DNA from: Kocuria dechangensis
Lineage (GTDB): Bacteria > Actinomycetota > Actinomycetes > Actinomycetales > Micrococcaceae
Assembly (NCBI RefSeq): GCF_014636775.1
Contig: NZ_BMEQ01000006.1
Coordinates: forward strand, 124,001 to 188,000
Direction: 5' to 3'
DNA length: 64,000 nucleotides
Shown here: piece after piece, positions 57,876 through 64,000 of the stretch
Position numbering within the stretch: position 1 is the stretch's first letter
Layout of the letters: every line of letters starts with the position of its first letter
Position numbers and translations under genes: made by a program
The notes under the pieces: model-generated
The model's input: only the letters and a program-made list of their open reading frames with translations
Databases searched by the model: none
What the model was told of the DNA's origin: nothing

Positions 57876-59276
57876 GTGACTATCGATCTCTCAGCTTCGT
57901 TCAAGGCCTACGACGTCCGCGGCATCGTGGGCGAGACCATCACCGCCGAGACGGTGCGGGCCACGGGCGCCGCGTTCGTGGACGTCCTGGACCTGGCCGG
58001 CGGCACGGTGCTGGTGGGCGGCGACATGCGCCCCTCCTCCCCGGAGTTCGTGGACGCCTTCGCGGAGGGGGCGCTCCGCCGCGGGGCGGACGTCGTGAAG
58101 ATCGGCCTGATCTCCACGGACGAGCTGTACTTCGCGTGCGGCACGCTCGACGCCGCCGGCGTCACCTTCACCGCCAGCCACAACCCCGCCGAGTACAACG
58201 GCATGAAGATGTCCAAGCCGGGGGCCGTGCCCGTCTCCTCCGAGACCGGGCTCTACGAGATCCGCGACCTCGCCCAGCGCTACCTCGACGACGGCGACGT
58301 CCCCGCCGCGCCGGCTCCCGGCGTCGTGACCGAGCGCGACGTGCTGGCCGACTACGCCGCGTACCTGCGCTCGCTCGTGGACCTGAGCGGGACCCGCCCC
58401 CTGAAGGTCGTGGTCGACGCCGGCAACGGCATGGCCGGGCTCACCACCCCCGCGGTGCTGGGCGACGCCGTCCTGGAGGCCCTGCCGCTGGAGATCGTGC
58501 CCCTGTACTTCGAGCTGGACGGCACGTTCCCCAACCATCCCGCCAACCCCCTGGAGCCGGAGAACCTCCGCGACCTGCAGGCCGCCGTGCGCGCGCACGG
58601 CGCGGACCTGGGCATCGCGTTCGACGGCGACGCCGACCGCTGCTTCGTGGTCGACGAGCAGGGCGGGACGGTCTCACCCTCGGCCGTCACCGCGCTCGTG
58701 GCCGAGCGGGAGATCGAGCGGGCCCGGGCGGAGGGCGTCGAGACCCCGGTGATCATCCACAACCTCATCACCTCGAAGGCCGTCCCGGAGCTCGTCACGG
58801 CCCGCGGCGGCCGCCCGGTCCGCACCCGGGTGGGGCACTCCTTCATCAAGGCCGTCATGGCCGAGGAGGGCGCCGTGTTCGGCGGGGAGCACTCGGCGCA
58901 CTACTACTTCAAGGACTTCTTCAACGCGGACACCGGCATGCTCGCGGCGATGCACCTCCTGGCCGCCCTGGGCGAGCAGGACCGGCCGCTGAGCGCGCTG
59001 ATGAAGCAGTACGACCCCTACGCCGCGTCCGGGGAGATCAACTCCACGGTCGAGGACAAGGCCGCCGCCGTGGCCCGCGTCGCGGAGGCCCTCGCCGGGC
59101 CCGACGTGACCGTCGAGGAGCTGGACGGCACCACGTTCGCCTCCGCCGCCGAGGGCTGGTGGTTCAACCTGCGGCCCTCCAACACCGAGCCGTTCCTGCG
59201 GCTCAACGTCGAGGCCAAGGACGCCGAGACCATGGAGCGGGTCCGGGACCGGGTGCTGGAGCTCGTGCGCGCCTGA
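57876..59276 (+). CDS. manB: Phosphomannomutase/phosphoglucomutase
   Basis: The 466-residue alpha-D-phosphohexomutase has FKAYDVRGIVGETITAE at the start, the phosphoserine loop GVTFTASHNPAEYNGMKMSK, the magnesium loop IAFDGDADRCFVVDE, the sugar-specific GGEHSAHYYFKDFF and the phosphate-binding RPSNTEPFLRLNVEA. The GEHS-x-H-YYF pattern fits the dual PMM/PGM group. It makes mannose-1-P for GDP-mannose and glycan synthesis. GTG 57876 is supported by the adjacent -10 box and by the family start. Confidence 0.95.
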   Translation: MTIDLSASFKAYDVRGIVGETITAETVRATGAAFVDVLDLAGGTVLVGGDMRPSSPEFVDAFAEGALRRGADVVKIGLISTDELYFACGTLDAAGVTFTASHNPAEYNGMKMSKPGAVPVSSETGLYEIRDLAQRYLDDGDVPAAPAPGVVTERDVLADYAAYLRSLVDLSGTRPLKVVVDAGNGMAGLTTPAVLGDAVLEALPLEIVPLYFELDGTFPNHPANPLEPENLRDLQAAVRAHGADLGIAFDGDADRCFVVDEQGGTVSPSAVTALVAEREIERARAEGVETPVIIHNLITSKAVPELVTARGGRPVRTRVGHSFIKAVMAEEGAVFGGEHSAHYYFKDFFNADTGMLAAMHLLAALGEQDRPLSALMKQYDPYAASGEINSTVEDKAAAVARVAEALAGPDVTVEELDGTTFASAAEGWWFNLRPSNTEPFLRLNVEAKDAETMERVRDRVLELVRA

Positions 59277-59290
59277 CGGGCGCACGCAGG

Positions 59291-59323
59291 AGGCCCCGCC
59301 GGACGGTCCGTCCGGCGGGGCCT
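59291..59323. terminator. Convergent hairpin between manB and hmp
   Basis: AGGCCCCGCCGGAC pairs with GTCCGGCGGGGCCT (14 bp, 5-nt loop), followed by TTCC. Confidence 0.8.
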
Positions 59324-59338
59324 TCCGCGCTGAAGGGC

Positions 59339-60526
59339 TCAGGCGACGAGGGCGTCCCGCGCCTCGTCGTGGAGCATCCACTGGTCGGGGCCCAGGATCT
59401 CGTAGCTGATGCTGCGCCCGGGCACGCCCTGGGCGATCACGGCCGAGCGCACCGCCTTCATGAACGGCAGCGGCCCGCACAGGTAGACCTCGGCGTCGGC
59501 GGGGACCGCCACGCCGGAGAGGTCCATGAAGCCGTCGTGGTCGCCCTCGCACGGGGTCTCCATCCAGGTCTCCAGCGTCGCGTTGGGCAGCTCCGCCACG
59601 AGCATCTCGTGCAGCTCGCGCAGCGCCCACTCCTCCGCGGAGCGGTCGGCGTGCAGCACGATCACGCGCCGCGTCGACTCCTGGCGCACGAGCCGGTCGA
59701 GGAACGCGACCATCGGGGTGACGCCGATGCCGGCCGAGGCCAGCACGAGCGGCCCCTCCCCCTCCGCCAGGACCACGTCGCCGTAGGGGTTGGAGACCTG
59801 CAGGACGTCGCCCACCCGGACGTCGTGGTGCAGCACGGGGGTGACCTCGCCCCGCTCGTCGAGGCGTACCGCGAAGCGGCGGGTGCCGTCCGGGCCGGGG
59901 ACGAGGGTGAACTGCCGCGGCTGCTCCACGCCGTCGGGCATCCGGACCTGGACGGTCACGTACTGGCCCGCCACGGCCGGGGTCAGGGGCGTGCCGTCGG
60001 CGGGTTCCAGGGTGATCGCGGTCGTGGTGGTCCCGGTCCGCTCCTTGGCGGCCACCCGGAACGGGGCGAACGCCACGGCGTTGGCCTGCCCGGTGTAGAG
60101 GCCCTTCTCGATCTTGATGAGGGCGTCGGCCATCAGCCAGTACACCTCGTCCCAGGCGGCCACGACCTCGGGGGTCGCGGCGTCGCCGAGGTCCCGGGCG
60201 ATGGCGCCGAACAGGTGCTCGTGCACGATCGGGTAGTGCTCGGGCAGGACGCCCAGCGAGGCGTGCTTGTGCGCGACGCGGGAGAGCAGCTCGTCCGGGT
60301 ACCCGTCCGGGTGGGTCAGCAGGTGGGAGGCGAACATCGCGATGGAGCCGGCCAGCGCCTGCGCCTGGGTGCCGTTCTTCTGGTTGGAGCGGCTGAACAT
60401 GCCGTCCAGCAGGTCGGGGCGCGCCTCGAACATGGACCGGTAGAACTCCGGGGTGATGAACGGGATGCGCTCGGCGACGACGCCGATGGTCTGCTCGATG
60501 ACGGGACGGGACTGGTCGGACAGCAC
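59339..60526 (-). CDS. hmp: Flavohemoprotein, nitric oxide dioxygenase
   Basis: The 395-residue protein fuses a globin domain (Tyr29 in PEFYRSMFEARPDLL, proximal His88 in RVAHKHASLGVLPEHY, YPIVHEHLFGAIARD) with an FAD domain (EQPRQFTLVPG) and an NAD domain (LVLASAGIGVTPMVAFLDRL, EVYLCGPLPFMKAV). It oxidises NO to nitrate with NAD(P)H and O2. GTG 60526 has AGGAGG 6 nt upstream; a longer frame to 60571 crosses the promoter. It follows nsrR on the same strand, with a candidate NsrR site in the 58-bp gap. Confidence 0.95.
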   Translation of the reverse strand: MLSDQSRPVIEQTIGVVAERIPFITPEFYRSMFEARPDLLDGMFSRSNQKNGTQAQALAGSIAMFASHLLTHPDGYPDELLSRVAHKHASLGVLPEHYPIVHEHLFGAIARDLGDAATPEVVAAWDEVYWLMADALIKIEKGLYTGQANAVAFAPFRVAAKERTGTTTTAITLEPADGTPLTPAVAGQYVTVQVRMPDGVEQPRQFTLVPGPDGTRRFAVRLDERGEVTPVLHHDVRVGDVLQVSNPYGDVVLAEGEGPLVLASAGIGVTPMVAFLDRLVRQESTRRVIVLHADRSAEEWALRELHEMLVAELPNATLETWMETPCEGDHDGFMDLSGVAVPADAEVYLCGPLPFMKAVRSAVIAQGVPGRSISYEILGPDQWMLHDEARDALVA

Positions 60527-60561
60527 TGTTGCCTCCTGGGGTGTCGGTCGATGACATCCCA

Positions 60562-60583
60562 AAACTAGCATCTGAAATACTTT
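60562..60583. promoter_or_regulatory. Candidate NsrR operator before hmp
   Basis: AAACTA-N10-TACTTT (60562-60583) is an AT-rich imperfect palindrome in a G+C-rich genome, 36 bp before the hmp start. The minus-strand TAGTTT within it could be the hmp -10 box, so a bound repressor would block initiation. Confidence 0.55.
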
Positions 60584-60584
60584 A

Positions 60585-61076
60585 TTAAGGAATCCGTGCC
60601 GGCGCGCCCGCGGCGGAGCTGCCGGGCGGCTCCGGTGGGCGCAGCCCGATCGCCACCATGACCGGCCCGGCCTGCCGGGGACTGATCAGCTCGCGCACGC
60701 GCACGTCGTCGAGCTCGCGGAAGAAGGCCTCGCGCGCGTCGGCGAGGGCACGGCGCAGCCGGCACCCCCGGTCCAGCGGGCACTGGCCGTCCGGGGACTC
60801 GCACTCGACCATCGCGGAGCCCGCCTCGAGCTCGCGCAGCAGCCCGCCCACGGAGGCGTCCAGGCCGGCCGGGGTGATCGACACCCCGCCGGTGCGGCCG
60901 CGGCTGGAGGCGAGCAGGCCCAGCCCGCTCAGCCGGCCCACCGTCTTGGTGACGTGGTGGTACGGCGCCCCCACGCCCTCGGCGATCGCACGCGTGGTCA
61001 GCTTCTCGCCCCCGGGGGCGGCCCCGGTCAGCAGCAGGACGCGCAGGGCGATGTCGGAGAAGGCGGTCAGCCGCAC
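60585..61076 (-). CDS. nsrR: Rrf2-family NO-sensing repressor, NsrR type
   Basis: The 163-residue protein has the winged helix MRLTAFSDIALRVLLLTGAA, then TTRAIAEGVGAPYHHVTKTV and LASSRGRTGGVSITPAG. Three cysteines at 92, 99 and 105 (ECESPDGQCPLDRGC) fit the NsrR iron-sulfur cluster ligands, close to Cys93/99/105 of the Streptomyces protein. NO damage to the cluster releases DNA. Adjacent hmp is its classic target. GTG 61076 has a GAGGA sequence about 8 nt upstream; a run of charged residues in frame before it is not part of the family. The last about 30 residues are Pro/Ala/Gly-rich. Confidence 0.92.
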   Translation of the reverse strand: MRLTAFSDIALRVLLLTGAAPGGEKLTTRAIAEGVGAPYHHVTKTVGRLSGLGLLASSRGRTGGVSITPAGLDASVGGLLRELEAGSAMVECESPDGQCPLDRGCRLRRALADAREAFFRELDDVRVRELISPRQAGPVMVAIGLRPPEPPGSSAAGAPARIP

Positions 61077-61181
61077 GGGCTCGTCCTCGTCGCGCTCATG
61101 GCGGCTCCTTCCGGGTTCGGCGGACCCCCGCGGCCGGGCACGGGAGACCCGCCCATTCTCCCACGCAGGGCCGCGCACACG

Positions 61182-61211
61182 ACGAGGGGCCCCCGTGCGG
61201 GGACCCCTCGT
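61182..61211. terminator. Hairpin after pckG
   Basis: ACGAGGGG (61182-61189) pairs with CCCCTCGT (61204-61211), with an inner CCCCG/CGGGG stem, between the pckG stop and the nsrR start. Confidence 0.7.
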
Positions 61212-61252
61212 GCGGTGCGTCACGCGCCCGGTGCTGCCTCCGGGCGGGCCGC

Positions 61253-63118
61253 TCAGGCCTCGTTCAGGCGCTGCTCCAGTCCGGCGCGCTGCTCCAGCAG
61301 GACGTCGGGCACGCCGCCGAGCCGGTGGAACCACTCGTCGATGCTGGGCAGTTCGGCCTTCCACTCCTGGACGTCGACCTTCAGGGCCGCCTCGAGCTCC
61401 TGCTCGCTGATCTCCAGGCCGGTGAGGTCGAGCTCGTCCTCGGTGGGGACGATGCCGATCGGGGTCTCCTCGCCGCCGGCCTTGCCCTCCAGCCGCTCGA
61501 CGATCCACTTCACCACGCGGATGTTCTCGCCGAAGCCCGGCCACGCGAACCCGCCGGAGGGGGTGCGGCGGAACCAGTTGACGTAGAAGATCTTCGGCAT
61601 GTTCTCCTCGCCGACCCGCGCGCCCGTCTCGATCCAGTGCTCGAGGTAGTCGTTGGCGTTGTAGCCGATGAAGGGGAGCATGGCCATGGGGTCGCGGCGG
61701 ACGACGCCGACGGCGCCCTTCGCCGCGGCCGTGGTCTCGGAGGAGAGCGTGGCGCCCTGGAACACGCCGTGCTCCCAGCCGAAGGACTGGGAGACCAGCG
61801 GGATCGTGGTCTTGCGCCGGCCGCCGAAGATGATCGCGGACAGCGGCACGCCCTGCGGGTCGTCGTACTCGGGCGCGAGGGTGTCGACCTGCTTGATGGG
61901 GGTGCAGAAGCGCGAGTTGGGGTGCGCGGCGGGACGGCCCGAGCCCGGGGTCCAGTCCTTGCCCTTCCAGTCGGTCAGGTGCTCCGGGGTCTCGTCGGTC
62001 ATGCCCTCCCACCAGACGCCGCCGTCGTCCGTGAGCGCCACGTTGGTGAAGATGGTGTTGCCCTTGGCGATCGCGTGCATCGCGTTGGGGTTGGTCGGCC
62101 AGCCGGTGCCGGGCGCCACGCCGAACAGCCCGGCCTCCGGGTTGATCACGCGGGCCTGGCCCTCCTTGTCGAAGCGGATCCAGGAGATGTCGTCGCCGAC
62201 CATCTCGGTCTTCCAGCCGTCCAGGGTGGACTCGAGCATGGCGAAGTTGGTCTTGCCGCACGCGGAGGGGAAGGCGGCGGAGATGAACTTGCTCTCGCCC
62301 TGGGGGTCGGTCACCTTGAGGATGAGCATGTGCTCGGCCAGCCAGCCCTCGTCGTGGGCGATGGCGGAGGCGATGCGCAGGGCGTAGCACTTCTTGCCGA
62401 GCAGGGCGTTGCCGCCGTAGCCGGAGCCGAAGGACCAGATGGCCCGGTCCTCGGGGAACTGCACGATGTACTTGGCGGGGTTGCAGGGCCAGGGCACGTC
62501 CTCCTGGCCCGGCTCCAGCGGGGCGCCCAGCGAGTGCAGGCACTCGACGAAGAACGCGTTCTGCCGGGTCATCTGCTCGAGCACGGGGGTGCCGATGGTC
62601 GCCATGATCCGCATCGAGCAGACCACGTAGGCGGAGTCGGTGATCTCCACGCCGTAGCTGGGCCGGGGGGCGTCCAGGTGGCCCATGACGAAGGGGATGA
62701 CGTACATGGTGCGCCCGTGCATCGAGCCCTTGAACTTCTTGCGCAGCGTCCCCTTCATCACCTCCGGGTCCTCCCAGTTGTTGGTGGGACCCGCGCTCTT
62801 CTCGGTCTTGGTGCAGATGAAGGTGCGCTCCTCGACGCGGGCGACGTCGTCCGGGTCCGAGAACGCCGCGAAGGAGTTGGGGAACTTGTCCTCGGCGAGA
62901 CGCACGAACGTGCCTGCCTCCACGAGCTCGTCGGTGAGCCGGGTCCACTCGTCCTCCGAGCCGTCGACCCAGTGGATGCGGTCCGGCTCGGTCAGCTCGA
63001 CCATCTCCCGCACCCACTCGAGGAGGTGCGCGTGGGTGGTCGGCGCGTTCTCCAGCGCGCCCTTCACAGCCTCGTTCAGCCCGGTGGTCTCCGTCGTTGC
63101 AGTGGGGTTGTCAGCCAT
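61253..63118 (-). CDS. pckG: Phosphoenolpyruvate carboxykinase (GTP)
   Basis: The 621-residue enzyme makes phosphoenolpyruvate from oxaloacetate and GTP at the start of gluconeogenesis. Motifs: [20 protein letters not shown], the P-loop with reactive cysteine [37 protein letters not shown] (metal and kinase-1a motif), [20 protein letters not shown] and the lid-region [20 protein letters not shown]. Length is typical for the GTP type. GAGGAG lies 8 nt before ATG 63118 but only 2 nt before ATG 63124, so 63118 is preferred. Single gene with its own downstream hairpin. Confidence 0.97.
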   Translation of the reverse strand: MADNPTATTETTGLNEAVKGALENAPTTHAHLLEWVREMVELTEPDRIHWVDGSEDEWTRLTDELVEAGTFVRLAEDKFPNSFAAFSDPDDVARVEERTFICTKTEKSAGPTNNWEDPEVMKGTLRKKFKGSMHGRTMYVIPFVMGHLDAPRPSYGVEITDSAYVVCSMRIMATIGTPVLEQMTRQNAFFVECLHSLGAPLEPGQEDVPWPCNPAKYIVQFPEDRAIWSFGSGYGGNALLGKKCYALRIASAIAHDEGWLAEHMLILKVTDPQGESKFISAAFPSACGKTNFAMLESTLDGWKTEMVGDDISWIRFDKEGQARVINPEAGLFGVAPGTGWPTNPNAMHAIAKGNTIFTNVALTDDGGVWWEGMTDETPEHLTDWKGKDWTPGSGRPAAHPNSRFCTPIKQVDTLAPEYDDPQGVPLSAIIFGGRRKTTIPLVSQSFGWEHGVFQGATLSSETTAAAKGAVGVVRRDPMAMLPFIGYNANDYLEHWIETGARVGEENMPKIFYVNWFRRTPSGGFAWPGFGENIRVVKWIVERLEGKAGGEETPIGIVPTEDELDLTGLEISEQELEAALKVDVQEWKAELPSIDEWFHRLGGVPDVLLEQRAGLEQRLNEA

Positions 63119-63337
63119 TGACATGTCTCCTCGTTGAGGCCGTCCGCCGGCCGCCCACACCTTCGCCGTCGTGCGCTTCGTCGAGCACGTGGCCCGGGTA
63201 TCCGGGCCCACAGCGAGCGGCGTGGAGGTGGGCGGCCGGTCGCTACTGTGATGTGGAGCCCATCCTATCGTTCTGACCGACCGCGCCCCAGCAGGGTTAC
63301 GCCACGGTCACGGTGTCGCCTCCGGTTCCCGCTGATT

Positions 63338-63365
63338 TTGCAAAGCCGCCACCTGTGGGTAAGGT
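63338..63365 (+). promoter_or_regulatory. Promoter of tRNA-Arg
   Basis: TTGCAA (63338-63343), 16-bp spacer, TAAGGT (63360-63365). Transcription would begin about 33 bp before the tRNA. The rest of the 280-bp gap from pckG holds nothing else recognisable. Confidence 0.6.
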
Positions 63366-63404
63366 TGTACCCGGCTTGAACGGCGGTGACGCCGGGACGC
63401 CGAT

Positions 63405-63480
63405 GCGCCTGTAGCTCAACGGATAGAGCATCTGACTACGGATCAGAAGGTTGGGGGTTCGAATCCCTTCGGGCGCACCA
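63405..63480 (+). tRNA. tRNA-Arg (anticodon ACG)
   Basis: A 76-nt cloverleaf with encoded CCA. The acceptor stem GCGCCTG pairs with CGGGCGC (one G-T), the anticodon stem TCTGA/TCAGA encloses loop CTACGGA with ACG at 63438-63440, and the T arm carries GGTTCGAATCC. It reads CGT and, with inosine, CGC/CGA arginine codons, the main arginine codons of high-G+C genomes. Confidence 0.97.
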
Positions 63481-63483
63481 CAC

Positions 63484-63527
63484 AAGAAGCCCCCCCACCA
63501 GCGGAGACGCCGGTGGGGGGGCTTCTT
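63484..63527. terminator. Terminator of tRNA-Arg
   Basis: AAGAAGCCCCCCCACC and its perfect complement form a 16-bp stem with a 12-nt loop, starting 4 nt after the tRNA; CTTCTT ends the right arm. Confidence 0.88.
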
Positions 63528-63570
63528 CGTGCCCGGACGCCGCCCTCCGGGGAGCCGCGAGGGCGGTCGT

Positions 63571-63632
63571 CACGGCCCCACGTCACGGCCTCATATCGCG
63601 AACTCACGCCACGGCCCCACGTCACGGCCTCA
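63571..63632. repeat. 23-bp direct repeat after the surface-protein gene
   Basis: CACGGCCCCACGTCACGGCC plus TCA occurs at 63571-63593 and again at 63610-63632. The second copy includes the minus-strand stop codon of the SLH-like gene. Confidence 0.9.
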
Positions 63633-64000
63633 CCCGGGAGCCTCGGCCCGGAGCAGCGGGTCCAGCCGGTAGAGGAAGGCGGCCATGGCGTCCCGGGCGA
63701 CCGGCCGCCACGGGCGGTAGGTCCGGGTGCCGTCCGGCTCGGTCCAGCCGGTGGCGATGCCGCTCTCCTCCAGCCACGCCATCTCCTTGTAGAACTGCTG
63801 GGTGGTGCTGACGTCCGCGAAGGGCGAGACCGCCGGCGGTGTGTAGTCCGGCGAGCCCGCCACGCGGTAGAAGAACGCGGCCATGGCGTCCCGGGCGACC
63901 GGCTGCTCCGGGCGGTAGGTCCGGGTGCCGTCCGGCTCGGTCCAGCCGGTGGCGTAGCCGTACTGCTCCATCGAGAGGATGTCCCGGTAGAACACCGGCG
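63630..64000 (-). CDS. Surface protein with C-terminal SLH-like repeats, partial
   Basis: Only the last about 123 codons are inside the window. They hold two repeats of the kind common at the C terminus of Micrococcaceae exported enzymes: YGYATGWTEPDGTRTYRPEQ followed by PVARDAMAAFFYRVAG, then IATGWTEPDGTRTYRPWRPV followed by ARDAMAAFLYRL. Between them lies FADVSTTQQFYKEMAWLEES. These resemble S-layer homology units and probably attach the protein to cell-wall glycans. The enzyme or adhesin part upstream is not visible. Confidence 0.85.
   Translation of the reverse strand, partial: PVFYRDILSMEQYGYATGWTEPDGTRTYRPEQPVARDAMAAFFYRVAGSPDYTPPAVSPFADVSTTQQFYKEMAWLEESGIATGWTEPDGTRTYRPWRPVARDAMAAFLYRLDPLLRAEAPG

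Noticed and set aside
60585..63017. An 810-residue minus frame covering nsrR and part of pckG
   Set aside because: Upstream of GTG 61076 it is a shadow of pckG in another frame and crosses the pckG terminator.
63297..63485. Minus-strand frame reading EGIRTPNLLIRSQ across the tRNA
   Set aside because: This is the well-known spurious translation of the antisense strand of a tRNA-Arg gene; the cloverleaf explains the sequence.

Overview
This is a roughly 74% G+C chromosomal segment from an actinobacterium, most likely a member of the Micrococcaceae close to Kocuria. That placement is inferred from gene content (GTP-dependent PEP carboxykinase, actinobacterial-type Pat aminotransferase, PaaX, DUF1540, C-terminal YRP/RDAMAAF repeats), base composition and many leaderless start sites. 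It was not tested by a database search. Genes are packed on both strands, and many neighbours overlap by ATGA or GTGA. No insertion sequence, prophage or CRISPR array is visible.

Layout. 1-4.3 kb: a 2-oxoacid dehydrogenase operon on the minus strand (Pat-type aminotransferase, E1 alpha, E1 beta, partial E2). 4.5-14.8 kb: purB, a CoA-disulfide reductase with a rhodanese tail coupled to a phosphodiesterase, an EcsC-like protein, a double-hotdog thioesterase, an atypical pyruvate kinase coupled to a secreted nuclease-like protein, and a cyclodeaminase-family protein. 14.9-24.5 kb: an MFS exporter, spermidine-synthase-like and DUF779 proteins, a CDF metal exporter, acylphosphatase, SnoaL-like proteins, an AadA-like nucleotidyltransferase, a frameshifted glyoxalase and an SDR protein. 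24.7-32.4 kb: an aromatic-acid catabolic block (AAHS transporter, PaaX regulator, salicylyl-CoA 5-hydroxylase-like flavoprotein, an ADP-forming acyl-CoA synthetase-like protein and an EntE/DhbE-like AMP ligase). It looks like a salicylate-to-gentisate route with an unusual pair of activating enzymes.

32.6-39.2 kb: small stress or unknown proteins and an ABC-2 exporter. 39.3-44.7 kb: a sulfur-stress locus built around a perfect CsoR/CstR-type operator. DUF302 and PfpI-like genes lie on one side; a TauE/SafE-like exporter and a CstB-like persulfide dioxygenase/rhodanese lie on the other, followed by a NiCoT nickel/cobalt transporter. 44.7-49.97 kb: a DUF1540 protein, two head-to-head gene remnants (one is the 3' end of shikimate dehydrogenase), a frameshifted CNNM/CorC protein, a secreted phosphodiesterase with a lamin-tail domain, and a potassium channel. 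50.3-56.6 kb: a NitT/TauT-type ABC importer, a divergent LysR regulator and benzoylformate decarboxylase; the same candidate LysR site occurs before the importer and before the decarboxylase. 56.7-63.1 kb: manA, manB, the nitric-oxide pair nsrR-hmp, and pckG. 63.4-64 kb: tRNA-Arg(ACG) and the 3' end of a surface protein with SLH-like repeats.

The points most worth following up are the salicylate cluster and its shared operator motif, the CstR-type operon, the benzoylformate decarboxylase/importer/LysR unit, a family of inverted-repeat elements found in three convergent gene junctions, and an exact 36-bp duplication that copies a stop/start junction between two genes. All calls come from reading the sequence. 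Family names rest on motif recognition, not on searches.
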